NCBI GenBank assembly: GCA_021203465.1 | Contig: JAJQBC010000043.1 | Span: 1-46,363 of the forward strand | DNA: 46,363 bases | Direction of reading: 5' to 3' | Source of the DNA: Lachnospiraceae bacterium | GTDB taxonomy: Bacteria; Bacillota; Clostridia; Lachnospirales; Lachnospiraceae | Shown here: positions 26,507 through 34,475 of the stretch, one piece after another | Layout of the letters: every line of letters starts with the position of its first letter | How positions within the stretch are numbered: the stretch's first letter is position 1 | Translations under genes and position numbers: made by a program | Notes under the pieces: generated by a model | Databases searched by the model: none | Told to the model about the DNA's origin: nothing | The model's input: only the letters and a program-made list of their open reading frames with translations

Positions 26507-28890
26507 TGAAATACTCCATGCAGAATATTACTCCAACGCTGCAGCTTTGCTGTGTCATCAAACCAGTATTCATCCAACATCGGAAGAATATCAAAGTCTA
26601 CAACAGTACGCATCTTTTCATCTGTGCACTCGTTCCAGTTGCAGAAATAACTGTGGCCGATACAGAAGCCCTTTCCTAATGCCCTGTCATTTGCAATCTC
26701 CTTATTCAGCTCTTTGATTTTCTCAATGAGCTGGTTGAAGGTTTCATTATTCAGTTCATTCTGATACCGGACAAATCCCTCCGAATCAAAACCCGGCTCC
26801 ATCTCAAAAAAGCTGAATCTGCGGCGGAGGGCGTAGTCGATCATGGCAAGACTCCTGTCTGCCGTGTTCATCATACCGATGATATAAAGATTAGCAGGCA
26901 TGGAAAATGAGATTCCATTATAAGCCAATGTTGCCTTTGTGCCACGATAGTCTTTTTCAATCAGCATCAGCAGCTCGCCGAAAATCCTGCTCATATTCCC
27001 GCGATTGATTTCATCAATGATAAAGAAGAAATCCTTTTCCGGCTGATTTGCAGCCTTCTGACAGAAGCGATAGAAAATACCCATCCTCAGTTCAAAGCCA
27101 TCCTCTGATGGCTTATACCCCATCATGAAGTCTTCATAGGAATAATTCTGATGAAACTGGATGAACTCAATGCGAGTATCATCCTTTTCTCCCATGATGG
27201 AATAGGCCAGCCTTCTGGCCGCGAATGTCTTCCCGACACCGGGCGCGCCCTGCAGGATGATATTCTTCTTGTTTTTCAACACCGCCACAAGCATATCATA
27301 TCGCTGAGCGGACATAAAGACCTGACCGAGAAAGTCTGTTTTGTCATATTTTTCTGTATTTTGTTCAACAATCAACGGATTTTTATCACGAATCAAATCC
27401 ATAAGGAAGTCATATTCGCCTCTTGTAAGCTTAAATAAACTCCCCTGCTGCATACTGAAATATTCCATATGCGCCAATTCCGGACAAGCCTTTAAGGTTG
27501 CATAGTCTATAGGTGTGCTAAGCCCCTCTGTCTTTTCGAAATATATCTTTTCTCCGTCCTGTTCTGCGCTGATTTTGGCAAGCGCCACAATTTGCTTCAC
27601 CGGAGTGGACTCATAGCCGATGATCATATCCCCCGCTCTGGCATCAAGAAAATTCTGAAATATACGTCGCTTATTCCCATTTTCGTTATAGAGCGTATAC
27701 GACTGAACTGCACCAGCTTCAATCCCTGAAAAACTCCAGATTTTCGGACTTGCATTAAGCATCCAGTATCCATGCTCTGAATCGTCTGCCATATGAACAT
27801 ACAACTCGACTTCAGACAAATCAAATCTGTCCAGTGCAGCCGCCAGCTCGTCGCGCAGTTTCCAGATATACACACCTTCCTCGTCCTTGTCCGCTTTTCG
27901 CCCGACGTACAGAATCGGCCACAACTTGACACTGTCATCCTCCGCAGACATAACAGGACAGCCTGTTTTATCCGCCACGCGGCAAGCCAGTGCAATCGAT
28001 CCGCTGTTATAAAAATTAGGAGACTCCCCATATTTTGTTGCAAGCTGGCTGCAGGTGGCCTGTCCCCCGTAATCTTTCATGCGTTTCATAATTTCCAGAC
28101 TGCTGTCCGTAAACACTTCGGAATCATGTAAAAGCTCCAGCCAGATATCCGTTGTAATTTCAGGAGAATAATCTTTCGGGAACCACTCCTGCAGTGCAAC
28201 GGATTCTTTCTGCGAATAATTACGGCTGATATAAAATCCTATGTCAGCGGTTAAAGTCCTATACTCCGGATCCGGATAACAGCTATCCGTGAGCTGCGCC
28301 TGAAAAAGACTGATCAATTCTGCATCAGCACGTATGTAATCACAGATTTCATCGTAAAAACTGTAGAAATTCCGGAGGTTCTCGGTATAGGCGCCTTTCT
28401 TGAAATGATAGTCGCTGCCGAGTTCATCCGCTACCGTTTTTACCTCGCCATATTTGTAAATATAATACTTATCAGGATAGCGAAGCCAAAGATAAACACT
28501 GATTGCATTCTCATACTGATAGTGCTGAGCCACACCATTTCCGTATTTTTCAAGAAGAATAGAGGAATGATTCTTAAATGTCATGATGCGTTCAATCACA
28601 TCCACGCTTTCATCGAACAAGGCAATAAACATTGCCCGGACTTCTTCCGGCGCAGTCCTGGCGAATCCCGTAATCATCCTTGCAGGGAAGTTATTAACAG
28701 ATGCCAGCAAATTATATGTTCTGGACAATGATCGTGAAAGCATATCCGCAAAATCCGCGGCATTGACATCCTAGTTGTCCTGAAACACTTTAATTGCCTC
28801 CCATTTATACTGTTCTTTTTTCCACTGCCTGGAGACAAAATCCTGCTTATATTTTACCAATACATCTTTCAAGCAAAACTTGTCAAACAT
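26503..28890 (-). pseudogene. mcrB: McrB-family GTPase/ATPase restriction component, interrupted by an in-frame UAG
   Basis: The ideal start is the ATG at 28890, six bases after AAGGAGG. From there 39 codons (MFDKFCLKDV...KVFQDN) run into TAG (28773-28771), and the same frame continues without a break for 755 codons to 26503. The residue normally found here in related proteins is Trp (FQDNWD-type), so TGG to TAG is the likely change. The rest is intact: a substrate-sensing N-terminal half, Walker A GAPGVGKT near residue 545, Walker B FFFIIDEINRGNMSR and the arginine-finger segment NTADRSLAMIDYALRRRF. Re-initiation at the ATG at 28743 would give 746 residues but has no clear ribosome site. Nonsense mutation, phase-type inactivation or assembly error are all possible. 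Confidence 0.85.
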
Positions 28891-28904
28891 CGTGTTCCTC
28901 CTTA

Positions 28905-29045
28905 GGCCTCGCGCACTCCGACGCCACCTCACTCTTTCGCCTTTTCCCTCAACATTTCTTCTGCATCCTGAATGTTTCCAAATACGCCTGTTCAACGGGG
29001 GAATTTCTTTCTCCTGGAATTTTCGATATTCATCGTTTGTTTACC
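28905..29045 (-). other. Gap with a possible gene remnant before mcrB
   Basis: Between the DUF4160 gene and mcrB the minus strand reads TNDEYRKFQEKEIPPLN in one frame and then, one frame over, VFGNIQDAEEMLREKAKE and a stop. Both pieces look protein-like, as though a small gene carried a frameshift. Without a relative to compare this is weak. Confidence 0.25.
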
Positions 29046-29047
29046 AG

Positions 29048-29329
29048 TTATTCTTTTCCATAAAACCCTTCCTGACTGTATCTGGCCCACTTTTCATACA
29101 TTTCAAGATAATGCACTTTGATGAATACTTGGATCTTTTTAATTTCACGTTCATCGAGCATCCCCCTGCTCTGCAGCACAGAATCTCCATTATCCTTTAC
29201 AAAGAATTTTGCAGACCCTGCTTCTGTCATCCTTCGATCACTTGCATGAACATGCATACACTCCACAGTACAAAAAGATGTAAAATATAGATAATAGCCA
29301 GCAACTTTATAATCATAATATTTCGGCAT
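29048..29329 (-). CDS. DUF4160-family small protein
   Basis: A 93-residue protein. The ATG at 29329 lies directly behind GGAGGAGTAAG and one base after the stop of the preceding gene. The sequence YYLYFTSFCTVECMHVHAS corresponds to the PPHFHV-type strand of DUF4160 proteins. It is followed by a short beta region (AKFFVKDNGDSVL) and a C-terminal amphipathic helix (FIKVHYLEMYEKWARY). DUF4160 genes usually sit beside another small gene and are often considered toxin-antitoxin-like, but no activity is established. It is the third gene of a three-gene cassette just upstream of mcrBC. Confidence 0.72.
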   Translation of the reverse strand: MPKYYDYKVAGYYLYFTSFCTVECMHVHASDRRMTEAGSAKFFVKDNGDSVLQSRGMLDEREIKKIQVFIKVHYLEMYEKWARYSQEGFYGKE

Positions 29330-29330
29330 C

Positions 29331-29552
29331 TTACTCCTCCATGAGCATTCTGTCTTGTTCCAGATAATTTTTAACAATACGAAGTTCTATATCATCCATA
29401 GATGTCTCGAGCATCTCACCTTCCCTGGAAAAAACAGCAGCCTTTGACGGTCTGTTCAGATTCAACACACGATACCCCAAATCACATTTTGTAAAGGCAT
29501 AGCCGTTAACAATCAAGTCTGCATTATCTGCTACTTCTTTAATATTAATCAT
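29331..29552 (-). CDS. Small conserved protein of the DUF4160 cassette
   Basis: A 73-residue protein that begins MINIKEVADNADLIVNGYAF and contains RVLNLNRPSKAAVF and EMLETSMDDIELRIV. It appears to be a compact alpha/beta protein. Proteins with this NGYAF...VLNLN...ETSMD pattern commonly precede DUF4160 genes in Clostridia, as I recall. The ATG at 29552 overlaps the preceding stop by eight bases and has GGAGG nearby, so translation is coupled. By position it may act as partner of the DUF4160 protein; this is inference. Confidence 0.7.
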   Translation of the reverse strand: MINIKEVADNADLIVNGYAFTKCDLGYRVLNLNRPSKAAVFSREGEMLETSMDDIELRIVKNYLEQDRMLMEE

Positions 29553-29850
29553 ACTGAATTCTAACCTCCTTAATCTGCTTTAAATACATATCCGAATCCA
29601 CATAAAGATTCTCCAGTATCGGCACCAGATCGATATACTCCTCAATCAGTTTCTCATCATGACGGTACTTTGTCATAACTGCAATATAGCCATGATTCCA
29701 TTCCTTGATCTCTGAATAATACTCTAATGAATATGGCGCCCTGAATCGAAATATATCCTGCCCGTAGCAAAATATTGTATACTGCCCTTTATTACTTAAA
29801 GTTGCATAATCCATCATCCAAATACTCCATAGATTGTTTTCTACCTGCAT
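29545..29850 (-). CDS. Small conserved protein, first gene of the DUF4160 cassette
   Basis: A 101-residue protein with FRAPYSLEYYSEIKEWNHGY and YIDLVPILENLYVDSDMYL, patterns I associate with small proteins found next to DUF4160-type pairs. The ATG at 29850 has a poor ribosome site. An internal ATG pair (M11/M12), preceded by GGAG at seven bases, could be the true start. It is probably the head of the cassette, and perhaps of the whole mcrBC transcript. The 247 bases upstream (29851-30097) hold the divergent LOG-gene promoter region. Confidence 0.65.
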   Translation of the reverse strand: MQVENNLWSIWMMDYATLSNKGQYTIFCYGQDIFRFRAPYSLEYYSEIKEWNHGYIAVMTKYRHDEKLIEEYIDLVPILENLYVDSDMYLKQIKEVRIQYD

Positions 29851-29980
29851 AATATTGCAGACAGTTACATTTCATGTGACAAGCAACGCCTTTTTAGCAG
29901 TCTGAGATCGTCCCGAATCCCTTGTACATAGCTTATTCTTTTACCATCATACCATACCAAAATAAGATTTACAATTGAGG

Positions 29981-30030
29981 AATCCCACGTATCCCGTGGG
30001 ATTGACCTGCCCTGTTTTCTATACTAAAAT
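29981..30030 (+). promoter_or_regulatory. Promoter and inverted-repeat operator of the LOG-family gene
   Basis: A perfect nine-base inverted repeat, AATCCCACG (29981-29989) and CGTGGGATT (29995-30003), overlaps the start of the -35 box TTGACC (30002-30007). After 17 bases comes the -10 box TAAAAT (30025-30030). The repeat is well placed for a repressor or activator site. Confidence 0.6.
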
Positions 30031-30035
30031 AAGCA

Positions 30036-30059
30036 TGTCCGCCGAAGTTCCGGCGGACA
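30036..30059 (+). promoter_or_regulatory. 5'-end hairpin of the LOG-gene mRNA
   Basis: TGTCCGCCG (30036-30044) pairs perfectly with CGGCGGACA (30051-30059) around AAGTTC. It would lie at the very 5' end of the transcript from the promoter above, so it may stabilise the mRNA or regulate it. It is not followed by a T-run. Confidence 0.55.
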
Positions 30060-30097
30060 CTTATACGCAATTCTTACAAGAGAGGAACCACCCCACA

Positions 30098-30643
30098 ATG
30101 AACATCGCAGTCTACTTAGGAGCAAATGAAGGAAATCTCCCCATTTACAGGGAGCGCGCCGCCGAGCTGGGGCGCTGGATCGGCGAAAACGGACACCGTC
30201 TGATCTACGGTGGAAGTAAATGCAGCCTGATGGGCGTGCTGGCGCAGCAGGCGCTGAAGCACGGCGCGGAGGTCATTGGCGTCGAGCCTGTATTTTTTGT
30301 TAAGCAGGAAATCCAGCTGGAGGGCCTGACGCAGCTTATCGTGACCGACGATATGAGGGAGCGGAAAGCCCGGATGATGGAGCTTGTGGAGGTCTTCATC
30401 GCGTTCCCGGGCGGCACCGGAACCGCGGAAGAGATCGCCGAAGTGATCAGCGCCGGTTCGCTCGGCCATATAGAGGCCATCTATGGCTATTACAATGTGA
30501 ATGACTATTATGAGTTTGCCCGAAACGGCTATGATCAGATGGTCTCGCAGGGCTTTCTGTCCCCGGAAAGCAGAAAGAAAATCAGATTCTGGAATACAGT
30601 CTGTGAGATTGCGGAAGACATCAAAGTGTTATCTAATAAATAA
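30098..30643 (+). CDS. LOG-family (TIGR00730) nucleoside 5'-monophosphate phosphoribohydrolase-like protein
   Basis: A 181-residue Rossmann-fold protein. The signature PGGTGTAEE (residues 104-112) and the preceding R89-K90 (RERKARMM) are the catalytic motifs of the LOG family. The family includes cytokinin-activating phosphoribohydrolases and bacterial enzymes that release the base from AMP-like substrates. An opening MNIAVYLGANEGNLPIYRER also fits. Older annotation calls such proteins lysine decarboxylases, which is wrong for this motif. I chose the ATG at 30098 because it aligns with the family start and a GAGGA lies upstream; the longer frame runs through the promoter. The true substrate is unknown. 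Confidence 0.93.
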   Translation: MNIAVYLGANEGNLPIYRERAAELGRWIGENGHRLIYGGSKCSLMGVLAQQALKHGAEVIGVEPVFFVKQEIQLEGLTQLIVTDDMRERKARMMELVEVFIAFPGGTGTAEEIAEVISAGSLGHIEAIYGYYNVNDYYEFARNGYDQMVSQGFLSPESRKKIRFWNTVCEIAEDIKVLSNK

Positions 30644-30689
30644 CATCTGAATCAATTTTGTAATCTGTAAAATCCTGTAGTAATAAATA

Positions 30690-30763
30690 TACCCACGGCT
30701 GACCATTATCAGGGGAACTGTTCCATATAATGGAGAGTTCCGGATAAGGGAAAGCCGCGGGTA
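30690..30763. promoter_or_regulatory. Complex structured element between convergent genes
   Basis: The outer stem is TACCC-A-CGGCT (30690-30700) with AGCCG-C-GGGTA (30753-30763). Inside, CCATTAT (30703-30709) pairs with ATAATGG (30727-30733), enclosing the GGAAC/GTTCC hairpin (30714-30724). AGTTCC (30736-30741) can compete for GGAACT (30714-30719). It may be a bidirectional terminator, although its T-runs are weak, or a structured RNA. Confidence 0.5.
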
Positions 30764-30792
30764 TTTCATTATCTGACTTTCATATTCGTTAC

Positions 30793-31782
30793 TCAGAACA
30801 TGATTTTACTCATGTTGTCGATCTCCTCCGAGAGCGCCTCATACACGCCCGGGAAGGTGCTCATGGCGAGTCCCTGAGAAGCATTGGGAATGAAGTACAG
30901 CTTCCCGCACTCGCGACAGGCTCTCTCGACTTCCCGTTTCACAACGTCCTGCGTCCATCCCTCATAATCTACCGAAGCGCTGTCAATACCGCCCATGAAG
31001 GAAATCTGTCCGCCGTATTTCTGAATCAGCTCCGGAATATTGTTCGAAGTCATGACACCCTGCCAGATATCGATGCCCATATCGATCATATACGGAACCA
31101 GCGTCGCCGCATAGGAATCGGAGTGGTGCATAATCAGTTCCACGCCGTGGCTCTTGTAATAGCCATATACTTTCTTATATGCCGGCAGGAAAAACTCTTC
31201 GAACATATCCGGCGATATAAACGTGGACTTCTGGCTCCCCCAGTCGTCATGATGGAAAAGCGCATCCGGCTTGATATACTTGCAGATTTCCTTCGCCAAC
31301 TCCAGCTCCCACTCGGTAATGCACTCTATCAGCTCCTGCAGTGCTTCTGGCTCCTCATAGAAGGCGATCAGGCAATTCTGAATCTCCATCAGATAATGAC
31401 ACTGTTCAAAGATGCCCGGCGCTATGAATGAAGTCACAAACTGTTCCTTCCGGTCCACTGCCTCCGCCTTCGCGATGTACGGCTCCCATGCGGACGCGGG
31501 GAACACCACATTCGGCGCGTGAACATACTCTCTCCAGCGCGTCACATCCTTACAGACGATGCTCTCCTCGTCATGCACCGGAAATGCTCCCGGTACCCCT
31601 TTGGGCCAGGATCTCTTCACGCCCCAGGCGTTTATGACGTTGAGCTCGCCCGGCTTTGGCGCCGGATTGTGCTCGCTAAATGGAGTAGCGACCTGCATGG
31701 CAAACGCTTCATACTGATTGACAAATCGATCCGGCTTGCCTCCGTGAATGGTCTCCAGCAGATTTTGTCTTTTACTTAACAT
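30793..31782 (-). CDS. Uroporphyrinogen decarboxylase-like (HemE/MtaA superfamily) protein
   Basis: A 329-residue (betaalpha)8-barrel protein of the HemE / methyltransferase MtaA-CmuA superfamily. Motifs seen are PDRFVNQYEAFAMQ near the start, ALFHHDDWGSQKSTFISPDMF in the middle, and GVELIMHHSDS and SFMGGIDSASVDY in the second half, the last near the superfamily's metal or ligand site. Anaerobes carry many such paralogues, most likely for methyl transfer or O-demethylation rather than haem synthesis. Nothing nearby (no corrinoid protein) fixes the substrate. The ATG at 31782 follows GGGAG by six bases; a GTG at 31794 is less likely. A degraded paralogue lies directly upstream. Confidence 0.88.
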   Translation of the reverse strand: MLSKRQNLLETIHGGKPDRFVNQYEAFAMQVATPFSEHNPAPKPGELNVINAWGVKRSWPKGVPGAFPVHDEESIVCKDVTRWREYVHAPNVVFPASAWEPYIAKAEAVDRKEQFVTSFIAPGIFEQCHYLMEIQNCLIAFYEEPEALQELIECITEWELELAKEICKYIKPDALFHHDDWGSQKSTFISPDMFEEFFLPAYKKVYGYYKSHGVELIMHHSDSYAATLVPYMIDMGIDIWQGVMTSNNIPELIQKYGGQISFMGGIDSASVDYEGWTQDVVKREVERACRECGKLYFIPNASQGLAMSTFPGVYEALSEEIDNMSKIMF

Positions 31783-31830
31783 TTTCTCTCCCACCTTTCA
31801 CTTGTATTTCTGTCCTGTACATGATCATAC

Positions 31831-32160
31831 TTAATATTTCCCGTATTTGTCAAGCGTCTCGAACATCGCGTCCAGATTCTCGGGCTTGCAGTTTTCCAGC
31901 AGGGCGTTGAAGTCAAAAATGTAGCCGCCGCCCGGCATGCAGTCGTCGAGAAGCTGCCTTGTCTGCCGGATGACTTCCTCCTTCTTGCCAAACTCCAGAA
32001 CACTGGCGGAGCGATTGCCGGAGATGCAGGCAGTACCGCCGAGAATGCGCTTGGCCTCCTTCATATTCACTTTCTCAAAATCTGATAAGCATTTGCCATA
32101 TTCGGATACTCTTCCCGGGTCATGAATTCCCGCTCAATGACCTGGTGGAAACTGTAATCA
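31831..32160 (-). pseudogene. Remnant of a second uroporphyrinogen decarboxylase-like gene
   Basis: The C-terminal ~80 residues are clear: KEAKRILGGTACISGN, VLEFGKKEEVIRQ, MPGGGYIFDFNALLEN, and a family-typical end ETLDKYGKY. Upstream in another frame a piece of the N-terminal region survives (YSFHQVIEREFMTREEY), then a stop. The central barrel is missing, so the gene has lost perhaps 200 codons and its start. It is separated from the M23 peptidase stop by only a few dozen bases. Confidence 0.8.
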
Positions 32161-32181
32161 GAGACTGAACAGTTACACGTA

Positions 32182-32847
32182 TTAATATAAACAGCTCAAT
32201 TTCTGAGTTTCCAGATAACGCAGCATCCAGTAGGGGTTCACCGCCGTCTCCTGATCCGCTCCGAGCGGGATATAGATACCGACATGCAGATGCACCGGGA
32301 ACTGCCCCGTCGTGCCCTCCTCGCCGTAGCCGGAATCCCCCATGTAGCCAAGAATCTCGCCCGCGTACACGCTGTCCCCGGCCTGCCATTCCTTTGCATA
32401 GGAGTGCAGGTGCGCGTAGTAATAATAATTCCCGTTTTCGGAGCGGATGCCGATACGCCATCCGCCCTTCTCGAGCCATCCCACCTTCTCCACAGTTCCG
32501 TCCGTCATGCTGAGCACAGGATAGTAACCGCTCTTGTCAAGATCCGCCATAATGTCGATGCCCTCGTGGCTGCGCGTCCCGCCGTAAGTCCGCTCCGCAT
32601 GCCAGGTATTCTCAAAGGAAACGGTTGCGGCCTCGTTCGTCTCCGACTCCGGCACTGGAAAGCAGACGAGCTCCTCCCAGACACTGTCCAGCAGCTCTTC
32701 GTATTCTTCCAGTTCACTGCATGTGCCAGACTCATCCGGCATTCTCTTAGTCAGGAGCTCAGCCAGCCAAAGCTGCTCCCACTGGATCAGGCAGGCCAGC
32801 AGGAGCACCAAAAGCAGCATACACGCAATTCGCCGGATCGGATTCAT
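32182..32847 (-). CDS. M23-family (lysostaphin-type) peptidase, membrane anchored
   Basis: A 221-residue protein. An N-terminal hydrophobic helix (CMLLLVLLLACLIQ, residues 9-22) acts as anchor or signal. The peptidase domain covers about residues 85-205, with zinc/catalytic motifs H94-xxx-D98 (SHEGIDIM), H146-L-H148 (YYYAHLHSY) and H186-L-H188 (FPVHLHVG), all present. Such enzymes cut peptidoglycan cross-links. The anchored, small form next to ylbJ hints at a sporulation role, as in SpoIIQ-like proteins; this is inference. The ATG at 32847 has only a weak ribosome site. It is divergent from ylbJ. Confidence 0.9.
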   Translation of the reverse strand: MNPIRRIACMLLLVLLLACLIQWEQLWLAELLTKRMPDESGTCSELEEYEELLDSVWEELVCFPVPESETNEAATVSFENTWHAERTYGGTRSHEGIDIMADLDKSGYYPVLSMTDGTVEKVGWLEKGGWRIGIRSENGNYYYYAHLHSYAKEWQAGDSVYAGEILGYMGDSGYGEEGTTGQFPVHLHVGIYIPLGADQETAVNPYWMLRYLETQKLSCLY

Positions 32848-32902
32848 AATTCAGTGTCCGCCCCATAAACTATACAAAGTCAGTTTACTATATGGTGACC
32901 GC

Positions 32903-33853
32903 GTGAAAAAAATACTATACATCCTGTGCTGCGCCGCTGTCCTCATTCTTTTCTTCACGCATCCGGCCACAGTAGCGCTCGGCTGCGCCGCAGGCTTAAA
33001 TCTCTGGTATACGGCTGTCCTGCCTTCTCTGCTGCCCTTCCTGATCGTCTCCGGCCTTCTTATAGGCACCGGGCTCTTCCACTGCCTGAACCGCTTCTAC
33101 GCACCGCCGCTCTCCCGCCTGCTCGGCATCTCGCAGGAAGGCTGCTATGCGGTGCTCATGGGCTTTCTCTGTGGCTTCCCGATGGGCGCGAAGGTCACGG
33201 CAGATCTCGTGCGGGAGGGACATATCTCCGCGGAAGAGGGGAATTTTCTCTTAAGCTTCTGCAACAACGTGAGCCCCGCCTTCTTCCTGAACTATATCTG
33301 TCTTGCAAAGCTCGGCTACCCGAAGGTTCCCTGGACGCTGGCCATCGTCTTCTACGTGACCCCGCTTCTGTATGGCTTCTTTACGAGGCGGTTCCGGCAT
33401 TTTCAAAGGGAAAATAGGCAGACAACAAAACAGACACCTCTGCGCCGGATCGATTTTCCGATGCTGGATGCCTGTATTATGGACAGCTTTACAACTGTCA
33501 CCCGCCTGGGCGGTTATATTATCCTGTTTTCTATTCTGGCAAGGCTGATCGCTCTCCTGCCTCTTGGATCCTCTGCCGCCGTACTGGCCGGCGCATTGCT
33601 CGAGATCAGCGGCGGCATCGACGGGATCGTCTCCGCCTCTGTCGGCCTTTCCCCCGCGCTCCGCACTGCGCTCGTCTGCGCCTGCGCAGCCTTCGGCGGC
33701 TTCAGCACCTGCGCGCAGACCGAAAGCGTCATCGCTGATACGCCTCTTCACCTGCAAAACTATCTCGCCGGACGGCTCATCGTCACTCTTCTGACGCTTC
33801 TGTCGGTACTGCTTCTGCCGTCTGCGGTGCCAGCTCTGCGCGGTTGCTGGTGA
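32903..33853 (+). CDS. ylbJ: Sporulation integral membrane protein YlbJ
   Basis: A 316-residue multi-pass membrane protein with nucleoside-recognition (gate) domain features: NLWYTAVLPSLLPFLIVSG, LMGFLCGFPMGAKVTADL, LLSFCNNVSPAFFLNYI and, in the second half, a matching set near ISGGIDGIVSASVG. In Bacillus, YlbJ is made in the mother cell under sigma E and is needed for spore cortex formation. I chose the GTG at 32903 (MKKILYILCC), with GGTGA four bases upstream; longer frames overlap the divergent peptidase gene. Its last 71 bases overlap the 3' end of the opposing coiled-coil gene. Confidence 0.9.
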   Translation: MKKILYILCCAAVLILFFTHPATVALGCAAGLNLWYTAVLPSLLPFLIVSGLLIGTGLFHCLNRFYAPPLSRLLGISQEGCYAVLMGFLCGFPMGAKVTADLVREGHISAEEGNFLLSFCNNVSPAFFLNYICLAKLGYPKVPWTLAIVFYVTPLLYGFFTRRFRHFQRENRQTTKQTPLRRIDFPMLDACIMDSFTTVTRLGGYIILFSILARLIALLPLGSSAAVLAGALLEISGGIDGIVSASVGLSPALRTALVCACAAFGGFSTCAQTESVIADTPLHLQNYLAGRLIVTLLTLLSVLLLPSAVPALRGCW

Positions 33854-34364
33854 TCACATTGTAGAACTCCTGAAAATTGTTCATCATCGCGGTGTAGCGG
33901 GTATTCGAAGTCTCGACCACATTGCTGACCATCGTCTGCAGGTTTGCCAGCATGTCATCCGTGTACTGAATTGCGCCAAGCCGGATCTCATTTGCGTCGC
34001 GCGTCGCGTTGTCCAGAATCTCCTGTGCCTGCGCAGTCGCCATCTCGATCACCTGATTCGCCTGCGCGTAGGCCTGCTGCATGATCTCGTGCTCATTGAC
34101 AAGCTCCTGATTCTGAATATTCGCCTGCGCGATGATCGCCTCCGCCTTCTGCTGTGCGTCCGCCATAATTGCATCCTTATTTGCCAAAATCTTCTGGTAG
34201 CGCTTGATCTCCTCCGGCGTCTTCATGCGCAGCTCGCGCAGCAGCTCCTCCATCCGCTCGCGGTTCACAACGATCTTGTCGCCGGATCCGAGCAGCGGCC
34301 CCTTACAGGTATCAATGTAATCCTCGATCTCTTCTATAATCTGTTCTATCCGACTGTTGGCCAA
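33783..34364 (-). CDS. Coiled-coil protein (DivIVA / V-ATPase subunit H-like)
   Basis: A 193-residue, almost entirely helical protein. Heptad-rich segments run from about residue 40 to 165 (EELLRELRMKTPEEIKRYQK, then alanine/glutamine-rich AQQKAEAIIAQANIQNQE and AYAQANQVIEMATAQAQEIL). The N-terminus holds a conserved-looking GSGDKIVVNRE. The ends are acidic. Such proteins are often labelled V-type ATPase subunit H or DivIVA-like without evidence; a scaffold role is likely. Its 3' end overlaps the ylbJ 3' end by 71 bases on the opposite strand. No strong ribosome site is seen at the ATG (AAGGGGAATG is nearby). Confidence 0.8.
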   Translation of the reverse strand: MANSRIEQIIEEIEDYIDTCKGPLLGSGDKIVVNRERMEELLRELRMKTPEEIKRYQKILANKDAIMADAQQKAEAIIAQANIQNQELVNEHEIMQQAYAQANQVIEMATAQAQEILDNATRDANEIRLGAIQYTDDMLANLQTMVSNVVETSNTRYTAMMNNFQEFYNVITSNRAELAPQTAEAVPTEASEE

Positions 34365-34475
34365 GTCTCATTCCCCTTATAAATTAAATTCACGCAGCCA
34401 GACGCTGTGCCATCATCATGTTAAGTATACCCCACGAAAATCAATTCCGCAAGGGGCGAATCATAATATTTCTCC

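Larger units (their letters stand above)
24300..29900 (-). other. AT-richer defence-type island
   Basis: By eye the base composition drops clearly here compared with the GC-rich flanks, and codon use shifts to A/T third positions. All genes point the same way: a cassette of three small proteins, mcrB (broken), mcrC, a membrane protein and a nuclease-like protein. The mix of a restriction system and toxin-like small genes suggests a horizontally acquired block. No integrase, transposase, tRNA target or flanking direct repeat was found, so its borders are approximate. Confidence 0.65.

Noticed and set aside
24300-29900. Integrative element with attachment sites
   Set aside because: No integrase, recombinase, relaxase, tRNA target or flanking direct repeats were seen, so only an island is claimed.
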